Part shown: positions 13,954 to 26,870 of the stretch, piece by piece
Layout of the letters: every line of letters starts with the position of its first letter
Numbering within the stretch: position 1 is the stretch's first letter
Assembly: GCF_964656455.1 (NCBI RefSeq)
Contig: NC_135718.1
Location: 51,427,008-51,491,007 of the forward strand
Origin: Halichoerus grypus
Taxonomy: Eukaryota > Chordata > Mammalia > Carnivora > Phocidae
Length of the DNA: 64,000 bases
Direction: 5' to 3'
The notes under the pieces: generated by a model
What the model was told of the DNA's origin: nothing
Database searches by the model: none
What the model saw: only the letters and a program-made list of their open reading frames with translations
Made by a program: the position numbers and the translations under genes

Positions 13954-14052
13954 CCAGACATGGCTCAATTGGTAGAGCATGCATTTCTTCATCTCAGGGT
14001 TGTGAGTTCAAGACCGACACTGGGCAGAAAGCTTAGTTAATTTAAAAAAAAA
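13954..14052 (+). mobile_element. Short tRNA-Lys-like SINE (older Can-SINE form)
   Basis: CAGACATGGCTCAATTGGTAGAGCATGC followed by TGTGAGTTCAAGACCGAC resembles the A and B boxes of a tRNA-derived SINE head. A poly-A follows at about 14042. It lacks the TC-rich body of the younger copies. Confidence 0.65.
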
Positions 14053-14378
14053 ATGAAGGCAGACAGTGATGAGTTAAAGATGTATATTATCAACCCTAAA
14101 GCCGTCACTAAAATAAAAAGAGTAAGAGATATTAAGGCAATGATGGAAATAAAAATACTGGATTAACCTAAAAGAAGGCAGGAGAGCATAAAAACAGAAT
14201 GAAGGACAAACAGAAAACAAATACCAAGATGATGAAGTAAAATCTAACCATATCAATAATCACATTAAATGGGAATGGTATAAACAGCCCACTTAAAAGG
14301 TAGACATTGTTAGGCTGCACAAAAATTAAGATCCAATGATAAGTTGTTTACAAGAGATGCACTTTAAAAATAAAGACA

Positions 14379-14545
14379 GGGCGCCTGGGTGGTTCAGTCA
14401 GTTAAGTGTCTGCCTTCAGCTCAGGTCATGATCCCAGGGTCCTGGGATCGAGCCCCACGTCGGGCTCCCTGCTCGGCGGGGAGTCTGCTTCTCCCTCTCC
14501 CTCTGCTGCTCCCCCTGCTTCTGCCCTCTCTAGCTCCCTATCAGA
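14379..14545 (+). mobile_element. SINEC, 3' truncated
   Basis: The GGGCGCCTGGGTGGTTCAGTC head and TC-rich body end abruptly at CTCCCTATCAGACAAAA without the usual A-rich tail. It lies inside the L1M ORF2 remnant. Confidence 0.93.
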
Positions 14546-15085
14546 CAAAATAGTTGTGGGAAGAAAGTATAATACCACACATAAATATTTCAAAATGACA
14601 AGTGGGTCAAATAATCAATTCTACACTTTTAAACACACTGTTTAAACACACTGAAGAAAAATCTGATAGAATTGCAAAGAAGAATATACAAATCCATAAT
14701 AGCAGTAAAAAAAAAAATCTCTGAGAAATCTCCATATTTAGAAAATAAACAACATGCTTCTAAATAACTCATGAGTCAAAGAAGAAAGTAAAAGAGAAAG
14801 TAGAAAATTTTATAAGCTGAATGAAAATGAAAACATAACATATCAAAATTTGTGGGAGGTAGCCAAATCAATGCTTACAGTGAAATTTATAGCACTAAAT
14901 GTCTATAGTAGAAAACTCTCAAATCAATGAATTATTTTTCCACCTTAAGAAACAAAGCACAGGTGGAGCAGGAACGGGGGGGTGAGGATGAAGGATGAGG
15001 AGTAGAAGAGGAGCAAATTAAATCTAAAGTAAGCAGAAATAAGTAAATAATAAAGAACAGAAATAAAAATCAACCTGGGCTCAGG
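14546..15085 (+). mobile_element. L1M ORF2 fragment (continuation)
   Basis: ORF2-type phrases continue after the SINE: CTTCTAAATAACTCATGAGT, GAATGAAAATGAAAACA, CATATCAAAATTTGTGGGAG, ATTTATAGCACTAAATG. It is decayed beyond coding. Confidence 0.75.
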
Positions 15086-16094
15086 TTTCCCATAAAAAGT
15101 TGCTAGAAAATGAAGCAATATTTACAAAGTAGTACTTTGTTTCACAAAATATTAACACCAAACAAGTTGTCATTTTTGTATAAAGCAACAAGAAGTAAAT
15201 AAAATCTCAAGAAGAGAAAAGCTCTGAGTCCTTCCTTGGGGGGAAAATGATGACAAAATGCAGCCAAATGAGGGATATTCAAAATAAACAATAAAGGAAT
15301 GGGAAGACAGGGTAAGATAATTGGTGGTGGTTAAGCATTTAACTCATTTAAATGTAGAAACAAGACTGTAAGTATTATGGTTATAGAATAGAATGCAAAT
15401 ATTTAAATCCTAATGCGAAAATGAAGAGCACCTGAAATTTATTTTTTCAGCAATGGAATTAGCTATCACCATAACCAGTAATCCTTAATTATATACTAAC
15501 AAGGAGTTTGGGAATTTGGTTTAAACTTCATAGGAGATGAAGGTAAAGGAAGATGTAAACACTTATTTAAACCAAAAGAAAATGCTGGTATATGCATATT
15601 CCATTTCAGCTTTTTATCAGCACAGTTTTTGATATGAACTCTGCGTTGTAGATTTACTGAATTATGTGACAGAGAAAATGATCAAGGTTTTGGATTTTCT
15701 CAATGCTCATGACCATTATTAATTTATGGAATAGTGGAAAGAAGAGCTGAGTATGTAGATCTGGTTTACATAATGCAGACAGATGTCTTAATTATGGAAA
15801 TTTGTTGAATAGATATACTGAGCTGCTTCCTCAGACCAAGAAATTTTGAAATTAAAGAGCTCCCAGAATTTCAACTTGTTAAACCTCAGTAGTTTATAAT
15901 GATAATGTAAGAAGATTGCTGACTCTATAGAATCAATATGGAGGAACCCAGCTAATTTGTTGAAGTAAGTACTGATATATATACTCAATCTAAACTTGTG
16001 GTTTGAGCATATGCTAAGAAAAGACTACACTGGATGTTTTGACCTTAAAGGAAATTAAAGGTTTAAAAGAATGTAGAGGTAGTAGATGTAAGTG
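15086..16094. other. AT-rich ADK intron, nothing recognised
   Basis: No exon, ORF of interest or firm repeat call is seen in this stretch. Confidence 0.45.
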
Positions 16095-16195
16095 ATGAAT
16101 CACTAAATTCTACTCCTGAAACTAATATTACACTATATGTTAACTAACTAGAAATTAAATAAAAACTTGAAACATTAAAAAAATTAAATTAAAAA
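16095..16195 (+). mobile_element. L1 3' tail, 5' truncated (~100 bp)
   Basis: GATGAATCACTAAATTCTAC, CTGAAACTAATATTACAC and TATGTTAACTAACTAGAA then an A-rich tail are the end of a carnivore L1 3' UTR. Confidence 0.8.
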
Positions 16196-16268
16196 ATAAT
16201 AGAAGAATGGCAGAATCTCTTTGTACAAATATCATTACATTTCAGAAGACATTTCACAGACTTTAATT

Positions 16269-16448
16269 TTTTTATTTTTTGACAGAGAGAGAGACAGTGA
16301 GAGAGGGAACATAAGCCGGGGGAGTGGGAGAGGGAGAAGCAGGCTTCCAGCTGAGCAGCGAGCCCGACGCAGGGCTCGATCCCAGGACCCTGGGATCATG
16401 ACCTGAGCCGAAGGCAGACGCTTAACGACTGAGCCACCCAGGCGCCCC
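16269..16448 (-). mobile_element. SINEC, minus orientation
   Basis: Reverse-complement SINEC: T-rich start, GACAGAGAGAGAG, then GACTGAGCCACCCAGGCGCC. TSDs ACAGACTTTAATT (16256-16268) and ACAGATTTTAATT (16450-16462) differ by one base. It lies in the same orientation as the ADK transcript. Confidence 0.96.
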
Positions 16449-18442
<1,994 letters not shown>

Positions 18443-20214
18443 TTAATTCTATAGCTAAAGTTGTCGTTAATACAATTAATTAGCAATACTATTTTCAAAT
18501 TTTGTTTTATATTTTAATTCTTAATTTTTCAAAATTTCTATACATTGATATTAATAAATGTAAATAAAATTAAATTTGTTTTGAGCACTTTTTGAGACTT
18601 CTGTGTTGTCTTTGAGATAGAGATATTAATCCTTGCTCTAAATACCACCTGGTATTTTGAGAAACTGGAATTTATGTTTCCTTTGGTACTAAAATGATAA
18701 GATTATCTATATTCTACATTTTAATAGTTCAAAATACAGTTAGGAAATTAAACTACTATGTTGTTATGCAAAAAAAATTATGCAAAAAAGATATATACAC
18801 ATACATACATATATACAACTAAACACTTCAGTTTTTAAGTATCAACATACTATATACATTGATTATTTAATCTAATGCCTTGAAAGTCAACTATGGGATT
18901 AATTTCACAAAACACACCTATAAATGTAGGCCCTATTTACTATGAGGTATTAATTTGCAAACCAGTACATTTTAAAGACTGGAGTAAAATTAGTTTCTAT
19001 AGTTGAAAACTCCCTATACAGGTCCAGTTTTGCAGCTGAAAAATCTAAGCAGGATACTGCATTTAAAATCTTGCTACACATGGCAGATAGGAATTTTTGT
19101 TACTGCCCAACAATTAAAGTTAATAAAATAATTATTTATGTTAAATACAAATTAATAAAAATATTTTTTCTCATTCTGACCCAGAAATTAGAAAATAACT
19201 TGCCATTTTTCACTCTTTCTAATCAAAAGGGAACAGTTATGGTTAAAAAATGCATACATCATTTCATCACTTGAGATTTTTATAATATGGCTGGTTCCTC
19301 TGTTAAGGAAAAAATTGATTCTCTTCCAAAACATATTCCTACTCATCTATATGCCAATTGACTACTGAAGGATATCAATTCAATTTATGCTCAATTAAAT
19401 TATTAAAAATAAGAACAATGTGAATCAGTATATTTATATGCAAGTAATACTATATTACCGAGTTAGGAATTAGTCCTAATTTATAAAAAGTCAGTAATCA
19501 TGACTTTAGCAAAATTCTGACTGAAATGGTTATATAAAAATAAAAAAACAAACACTTCTGCTACCAGTTACTAAATTCTATTTTGATAATAAAACTACTC
19601 TTTGATAGGAAACTACATTGTTTCTCCAAAAGGTAAGTATTCTCACTATCCAAATGAATGTGGTTCAGAGTTTGGAGAGTGAGAACCTGAATTAAGAAGA
19701 ATACTGCATTATCCCAATTCTTTTATTCCTGGGTTTTAGATAGTGGTAGTAAGAGTTACCAGCCCTATCTAAAACAAATTATCCAAATCTATTAGGTCCT
19801 ATAATTTAATTGATAATGAATTTGATAGTGGGAGTTTCCCCCCAGTTTCTGACTTCCAGTATTACCTGAACATCAATGATTACCATATCCATAATATTAG
19901 TATATTAATTAAGCTTCTGATACCTGGGAGACCTAATATTATCATAACTGCTCTTTAAAATAGCAATTTAGCACAAAAAAACAATTTAGCAATTTCACAC
20001 TAGCCTGAGAGGTAGCAGATGCAAAACTTGACCTATTCTTCGCTAATGAGAAAAGCACACCTGCATATTAAAGTTGGTTTTAGGAAAACTGAAAAGGCAA
20101 AAGGTCTAAATAAGTATATTTCAATGTTTGAACAATAAATGGTTTTATTTATTAAGACCTTAATGATAAAGTTCTCTTATACACAAAAAATAAAATTACA
20201 GGAAAGGTTTAAAA

Positions 20215-20300
20215 ATGGCTTCAGCACTCTCTAGAGCTTGTTTAATCTTCATGACCCTAAGAGGGAGGAATTCTCCCCTTTTTGCAAAGAGGAAACGGAA
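20215..20300 (-). repeat. Possible MIR fragment
   Basis: TAATCTTCATGACCCTAAGAGGGAGGAA followed by CAAAGAGGAAAC resembles, at low identity, the MIR reverse strand (ATCCTCACAACCCTATGAGG ... GATGAGGAAACTG). Confidence 0.35.
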
Positions 20301-20319
20301 GATTTATTTGCTTTGCATC

Positions 20320-20565
20320 CTTGGCCCCAGCAGGATCCCTGCCGCAGGTGGTGGGGCAGGAAAGCCCAGCCTCACCTCCGCTCCTGTCTCCCAGGGGCCT
20401 CGTGGGCTCGTGCGCCTCTCAGGGCCCACTGCCACATGACACGATATGACCTATACTGCCTTGGTGGGGTGTTACCAGGTTCCAAAGGAATATGCTTTGC
20501 CTATGTTGTTCTTATTAGAGATCCCAAAGGGGAGCTTGTTTTTGGTGATTTTTTACAATTCCAGA
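20320..20565. other. GC-rich patch of unknown origin
   Basis: A locally GC-rich stretch (CTGCCGCAGGTGGTGGGGCA, CTGTCTCCCAGGGGCCTCG) stands out from the AT-rich intron. Open frames of 74 and 142 codons cross it on the plus strand, antisense to ADK, but they resemble no protein I know. The larger one runs into the L2-like tail, so I do not call a gene. Confidence 0.4.
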
Positions 20566-20690
20566 GTGGACACTGCCTGAGGGCCAGGACGCTGCCCGCC
20601 TTGTTCACATCTATATTCTCAGGAACTAGAATAGTACTTGTCACCCGTGAGGAGCACATTTTTTAATGAATGCATGAGGAATGAATTGAG
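20566..20690 (+). repeat. L2 3' end fragment
   Basis: CACTGCCTGAGGGCCAGGAC, GCCTTGTTCACATCTATATT, CTCAGGAACTAGAATAGTAC and TGAATGCATGAGGAATGAAT follow the L2 3' end order (ends with the TGAATGAATGA-type motif). Confidence 0.65.
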
Positions 20691-21009
20691 CAATACCATG
20701 ATATGATAACTTGATCTTTAGTTATTTAATGACTACTGGCCAGAAGAGTGTCAGGTCCTTAACATACATCTGCTAAAGGTCAAGGAGTGAGCCAAGTAAG
20801 AAAGAGGAAGGGAGCAAGGGAAGAGAGAGAAGGGCGGAAATAAAGGAAGACAAGAGGCAAATAAGAAAGGAGAGGAAGAAGGGCAAGGACGGAGACAGGG
20901 AATGGAGGAGGATACACTAAATATTTCTAGGTATAAGGAAAGTAAAATTTCTAGTGAATTGGTATTTAGAAAGAGATACCATTGCTGATTTTAATAATAT
21001 AATAGCTAG

Positions 21010-21200
21010 GGGGCACCTGGGTGGCTCAGTCGTTAAATGTCTGCCTTCAGCTCAGGTCCTGATCTCAGGGTCCTGAGATCGAGCCCCGCATTGCATCGGG
21101 CTCCCTGCTCAGCGGGAAGCCTGCTTCTCCCTCTCCCACTCCCCCTGCTTATGTTCCCATTCTCTCTCTGTTAAATAAATAAATAAAATCTTTAAAAAAA
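21010..21200 (+). mobile_element. SINEC
   Basis: GGGGGCACCTGGGTGGCTCAG head, full TC-rich body and AAATAAATAAATAAAATC tail. 18-bp TSDs at 20992-21009 and 21201-21218 (TAATAATATAATAGCTAG type) differ by one base. Confidence 0.96.
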
Positions 21201-21922
21201 TAATAACATAATAGCTAGAAAAGTTATTTTGTTTTTCCCTTGCAAAGGAGAAAAAAGGATGTGCTGATGAGCAACATACTATGTCCTGAAGAAAAACCTC
21301 CATGTGGCTGCAAAAGGCACGAATACAACCAATGTATGGAAAGTCTTGAGTCATAGATTTCAAGTTCATAGAAAGAAGAATTTTCTAAAAAGTAAAACTA
21401 TAGAAATGTAATGAATTGTTTTTTGAGTGGTGCATTACCCATGACTGAAGCTGTTTGATATGGATAGATGACTGTTTGCCAGAAATGCTTTACATGACCT
21501 AATTCATATGACACTGGATATAACGTAGTATTTTATATATGTTACAAAATACATGAGTTTATCTGTCTATGTATCTGAATATTCCAATCTCAGGATATGG
21601 TAAAAAGAGCATTCTTTTCATTCCAGTTTCAGCAAGAAACTATAAGACCCTGAATAAAATGTTTTCCTTATTTTCCTTTACTGATCCTAATTACAAAAAT
21701 TAGAGAGTGGGATAGATAATCTCAAAACTTTCATTCCACATGCCTCATGAATACAAAAGCAGGTACAACAAGGGTATTTTTTTTTAAAGAAAAATTATAT
21801 AAGAAGAGTTATTGAAACATTGAAAGCAATTAAAAACATGAGATCTAAATTCCAAATTCAGATTGGAATTCAGATTTTATGACTGTTTAAATGTCAGTTA
21901 GTACAAACCTTCCTTGGAATTA

Positions 21923-22135
<213 letters not shown>

Positions 22136-22394
22136 TTAGAAATATGGTACACATAGAATGGTGGCATAAAAGGGATACTCTGTTAGATGCTGTGGCTGTT
22201 ATGAATGGAATTCCAATCCTAACGCTTATGGTAACAAATCTGATATAACCACCACATAAAATCTTATTATACTACTTTCAGAGAGAGAAATAGAGCATAG
22301 TGGGGTTAAGAACTCAGAATCTACTCACCTAGACTCTAGGTCAATGCTAGCTTGATATAGAAAAATAATAGTGAGTCCCAACAGAAGTAGAGTA

Positions 22395-22655
22395 GCATTG
22401 TCATTAAAATCCCAGAATCTATACTGAAGACTGACTGGGTTCAAATCTTGCCTCTGCTCATTATTACCTGGTATGAGTAAGAGCATGTCACTTAATATTT
22501 CTATACCTCATTTTCCTCACCTATAAGTGGAAAAATATATAAGTACACCTCATGAGGTTGTTGAGAATTAAACTAAATAAATTAATGTATATGCACTGTT
22601 GAACATAGTATCCAGCACATAGTAAATGATATATACTAGCTGTGGTGGTCACTAT
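22395..22655 (+). repeat. MIR, nearly full length
   Basis: In order: GTAGCATTGTCATTAAAATC, GACTGGGTTCAAATCTTGCC, CATTTTCCTCACCTATAAG, TCATGAGGTTGTTGAGAATT, ATCCAGCACATAGTAAATG. This is the MIR plus-strand layout, including the tRNA-like head and core. Confidence 0.85.
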
Positions 22656-22839
22656 TATTTTCATACTTGTAATTCATATGTAAATTAAGCTAAAATATGA
22701 TTAAGTCTAATAAATTGTTCTAAAAATTCAAAAATAGTGTTAAAAATTATAATTCTAATACCTCAGTATTTCAGTAGTCACAAACTTTAATTTCCTTGCT
22801 ATAAATTGACAGGCGATTGCTTTTAAAATGTGCACTTTA

Positions 22840-23348
22840 TAAGTCAATCAGAGAAAGACATGTATCATATGACCTCACCAATATGAGGAATTCTTAATCT
22901 CAGGAAACAAACTGAGGGTTGCTGGAGTGGGGCGGGGGTGGGAGGGATGGGGTGGGTGGGTGATAGACATTGGGGAGGGTATGTGCTATGGTGAGCGCTG
23001 TGAATTGTGCAAGATTGTTGAATCACAGATCTGTACCTCTGAAACAAATAATGTAATATATGTTAAGAAAAAAAAAGAAGAAGAAGATAGGAGGGGAAGA
23101 ATGAAGGGGGGTAAATCAAAGGGGGAGATGAACCATGAGAGATGATGGACTCTGAAAAACAAACTGAGGGTTCTAGAGGGGAGGGGGGTGGGAGGATGGG
23201 TTAGCCTGGTGATGGGTATTAAAGAGGGCACGTTCTGCATGGAGCACTGCGTGTTATGCACAAACAATGAATCATGGAATACTACATCAAAAACTAATGA
23301 TGTAATGTATGGTGATTAACATAACAATAAAAATTAAAATAAATAAAT
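22840..23348 (+). mobile_element. Carnivore L1 3' end, 5' truncated (~0.5 kb)
   Basis: L1 3'-UTR text: AAGTCAATCAGAGAAAGACA, AAACAAACTGAGGGTTG, TGATGGGTATTAAAGAGGGC, CATCAAAAACTAATGATG, then an A-rich tail. TSDs AAAATGTGCACTTTA (22825-22839) and AAAACGTGCATTTTA (23349-23363). The UTR contains two G-rich tracts and two copies of the CAAACTGAGGGTT motif about 250 bp apart. Confidence 0.93.
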
Positions 23349-23437
23349 AAAACGTGCATTTTAAAATATACCATGAACTATTATCTTTCATAATTATCTC
23401 AAATTCCTGAGATTTCTAATACTTACATTAGCTATTC

Positions 23438-23531
23438 TTTTTTTAAAAATGTTTTATTTTTTTAATTTAATTTAATTTTATTATGTTATGTTAGTCACCA
23501 TACAATACATCATTAGTTTTTGATGTAGTGC
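23438..23531 (-). mobile_element. L1 3' tail, minus, heavily 5' truncated
   Basis: The plus strand reads T-rich, then GTTAGTCACCATACAATACA and TTTTTGATGTAGTG, the reverse complement of the carnivore L1 3' end. A short TSD GCTATTCT lies on both sides (about 23431 and 23531). Confidence 0.88.
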
Positions 23532-23759
23532 TATTCTAAAACTGTCTTCTATTTTGTTTGTTTCTAAAACCAGCAAAATACCCCATATACTAAGTCAAAA
23601 GACATTAAAATCTTACCACATTCTCAAATATTTGAAGTATAAAAGAAATGCATATATATTTGAGAGTTAAAGGGATGAAGAGACAAAAAGTAACAAAGAA
23701 AACTAAGATAAATATACAATAACTGTCTAGAGATTTGTTCTGAAGATACATGTCCACAA

Positions 23760-24110
23760 ATACGAAACAACATATACATAAGTACTTGTTAAGACATCAT
23801 ATGTAATGCCAAAATGTCAGAAACAACCTAAATGCCCATCTATAGAAGACTGGTTGAATAAACTGATAAATCCCCTCAATGGAACATCACAGCAACTTAA
23901 AAAAAACAATCAAACAAGGATAAGCTATGCAGAGTAATCCATTTATATAGAGTAATTGCCAGGATCTTTTCTGAAGATTTAAAAAAAAGACCAGAGTTCA
24001 AAAGAGTGTCTGTATGTGTGCATGTATACTTTAAGAGACAGTGAGAATTAAAATCATATATATCCTTTTAGTACATACACATACTCTTTTAGAATTTATA
24101 TATAATTTTA
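23760..24110 (+). mobile_element. Old L1M 3' end fragment
   Basis: AACAACCTAAATGCCCATCT, AGAAGACTGGTTGAATAAAC, then the degraded 'GTCTGTATGTGTGCATGTA' part follow the L1M ORF2-end/3'-UTR order. Confidence 0.65.
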
Positions 24111-24561
24111 AGTTTCCTTATTTTGTAAAAAGAAACACAGAAAGAATAAACCATGAACTAAAGAAAAATGGTTTTCTATCAGGGTGGGTGGGAAAGGAAT
24201 AAAGACACTGAAACAGAAGAAAGATTCCTCTGAACGTGCCACTACACATAAAGTAGCCTTTTGAAATGCTAAAATTGTACATTTTTGAAAGTGCAATTCA
24301 ATTTGAATTTTAAATTCATTTGGAAAAAAGGTGATAAAGTTGAATACATAGAAACAAAGAAATCAAAGAAAATATAAAATTGTAACATAACCCTATAGAA
24401 AAAAATGCAAATAACTTTCAGTATACTATTACTTTTCAATATACTAATATAAGGAACAAAAACCAAAAAATATTGGAGGATAGAACATTTGAAATTATTG
24501 GCTCAGAAGAGCAAAAAGAAAGAAAGAATGAAAAAGAGTAAAAAAAAAAACTTACAGAACT

Positions 24562-24711
24562 GGGCGCCTGAGTGGGGCTGTTGGTTAAGTGTCCGACTCT
24601 TGATTTCAGCTCAGATCGTGACCTCAGGGTTGTGAGATCAAGCCCCATGTCAGCTTAAGATTCTTTTTCTCTCCCTCTCTCCCTTCCCCACAACCTCCCT
24701 CTCTAAAAAAA

Positions 24712-24742
<31 letters not shown>

Positions 24743-24776
24743 GAAAGAAAGAAAAAAAAAAGAAAAGAAAGAAATA
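24562..24776 (+). mobile_element. SINEC, older, with long A/AAAG tail
   Basis: GGGCGCCTGAGTGGGGCTG head, ACTCTTGATTTCAGCTC, CCCCATGTCAGC, TC-rich stretch, and an A-rich tail (24705-24775) degraded to AAAG units. A 146-codon minus ORF here is only SINE/L1 antisense. Confidence 0.9.
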
Positions 24777-25796
24777 ATATTTGCATTATGAGAATTCCAG
24801 AAGAAGAAAAAAAGGACAGAAAGTATATTTAAGCAATAAGGGCTGAAAACTTCCTGAACATAGAAATAGAAAGGGATATCCAGATCCGTGAGGCCAAATA
24901 GGTTGAATATGAATAGGGCTACACTGAGACATATTATAATTAAACTGTCAAAAGTTAAAGACAAAGAAAGAATTTTAAAAGCAGCAAAAGAAAATAGAGA
25001 AGTTATATACAAGAAAACCCCCATATAATTATGGGTAGATTTCTCAACAGAAACTTTACAGGCCAGGAGAAAATGAGATGAAACATTCAAAGTATTAAAA
25101 GAAAAAAATGTTAATCAAGAATTCTATATCCAGCAAAGCTGTCCTTCAGAAATGAAGGAGGGATAAAGACTTTCCCAAACAAACAAAAGCTGAGGGAGTT
25201 CATTACCACTAAACCCTGCTTATAAGAAATGCCAAATGGAGTTCTTTGAGTGGAAAGGATGCTAATTAACATCATCATAATAATATAAGAAGGTAACATA
25301 AAACTAACTGGTAATGGTAAATATGCCATCAAAGTTAGATTCTGTAATACGGTAATTGTGGTATGTAATTCACTTAGAACTTCAGTTTTAAGTTCAAAAA
25401 CATGAATGTAGTAAAAATAACCATAAACACAATAATCTGTAATTAGTTATACAATATAAAAACATGCAAATTGTAAGAGCAATAACCTAAAGTGAGAGGG
25501 GGAAGAGAAGTAAAAGTGTAAAATTTAGGAATTCTAATGAAGTTAAGTTGTTATCAGCTTAAAATAGAGTGTTATAATTTTAACATATTTTATGTAAGCT
25601 TCATGGTAACCACAGGGGAAAACTTGTAGCAATTACACAAAATAACATGATAAAAAAGTCAAAGCATATTGTTACTGAAAGAGATCAAAACATGAAAAAT
25701 GACCGCAGGGTAAGAAATAAGGAACAAAATATCTACAACACAATTAAGAAACAATTAATAAAATGGCAACAGTAAGTCCTTATCTATTGAGAATTA

Positions 25797-26240
25797 CAGT
25801 AGTCTCCCCTATCTGCAGAAGATATGTTCCCAGATCCCTAGTAGATGCCTGAAACTGCTGACAGTACTGATCCCTGTATATATTATGATTTTTTCCTATA
25901 CACACATATCCGTTATAAAGTTTAATTTATAAATTATGCACAGTAAGAGATTAACAATAACCAATAATAAAATAGAAAAATATTAACAATATACTGTAAC
26001 AATAATTATGTGAATATGCTTTCTCTCAAAGTATCTTATTGCACTTTACTCGTCCTTTTTGGGATGATGAGTGATGATAAAATGCCTAGATGATGAGATT
26101 AAGGCGAATAACATAGGCACTGTGACACAGAGCATTATGCTACTACTGATGTTCTGATGATAGGACAGGAAAAGGATCATCTGCATCCAGACTATGGTTG
26201 ACTGCAGGTAACTGAAACTATAGACTGGGGGGAAGGGATG
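25797..26240. mobile_element. Tigger/TcMar-type nonautonomous DNA transposon
   Basis: The left end CAGTAGTCTCCCCTATCTGC and right end (GCAGGTAACTGAAACTATAG ... GGGGTAATACAGTA) form poor inverted ends. The internal text (GATGATGAGTGATGATAAAATGCC, CCAGACTATGGTTGACTGCAG) matches a Tigger-like family found across mammals. It sits within the L1M, whose text resumes on both sides. Exact family not assigned. Confidence 0.7.
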
Positions 26241-26666
26241 GTGGGGTAATACAGTATTTTAAACATAAACAGATTAAATTCTCCAATCCAAAGACACAGA
26301 ATGTCTGAATTTAAAAACCAAGATCCAATAAGATGTTGCCTACAAGAGACTCACTTTCAGCCTTAAAGACACATATAGACTGAGAGTGAAGGGATGGAAA
26401 AAGGTATTTCAAGGAAATGGTAACCAAAACAAAGCAGGGGCAGCCATGCTAATATCAGACAAAGTAGACTTTAAACTAAAAGTGGTACAAAGACAAAGAA
26501 AGTCATTATATAATGATAAAGGGGCCAATCCATCCATAAGGTTTAACAATTGTAATTATTTAGGCACCCAACACTGGAGCACCTAAATATATAAGAAAAA
26601 AACACAGCTAAAAGGAGTAATGAAAAGCAATACAATAATAGTTAGGGACTTTAATACCCCACTCTT

Positions 26667-26870
26667 TTTTTTTTTTTTTAAAGATTTTATTTATTTATTT
26701 GACAGAGAGAGAGACACAGTGAGAGAGGGAACACAAGCAGGGGGAGTGGGAGAGGGCGAAGCAGGCTTCCAACCAAGCAGGGAGCCCGATGTGGGGCTCG
26801 ATCCCAGGACCCTGAGATCATGACCTGAGCCGAAGGCAGACACTTAACGACTGAGCCACCCAGGTGCCCC
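26667..26870 (-). mobile_element. SINEC, minus, young
   Basis: Reverse-complement SINEC with poly-T start and GACTGAGCCACCCAGGTGCC end. Perfect 17-bp TSDs TTTAATACCCCACTCTT at 26650-26666 and 26871-26887. Confidence 0.97.

Larger units (their letters stand above)
12000..14378 (+). mobile_element. L1M element, second copy (5' region, ORF1-like, start of ORF2)
   Basis: It repeats the layout of the preceding segment (ACTCTGAATGGGATTAATGA, ATGGCTGAAAACATTCC, CAACCTAGAACTGGCAAAAA, GGCAGAAGGAAAATGATACC). It then runs into the ORF2 endonuclease part (CACATTAAATGGGAATGG, TTTACAAGAGATGCACTTT). It is interrupted by MER5A and SINEs, and no frame is open. Confidence 0.7.

Noticed and set aside
20238..20666. 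142-codon plus ORF as a gene or exon
   Set aside because: It runs into an L2-like tail, matches no family I know and has no splice or promoter support; kept only as a finding.
24650..25090. 146-codon minus-strand ORF, the longest in the window
   Set aside because: It is antisense to a SINE tail and an L1M remnant; the Phe/Ser-rich protein comes from poly-A and AAAG runs.
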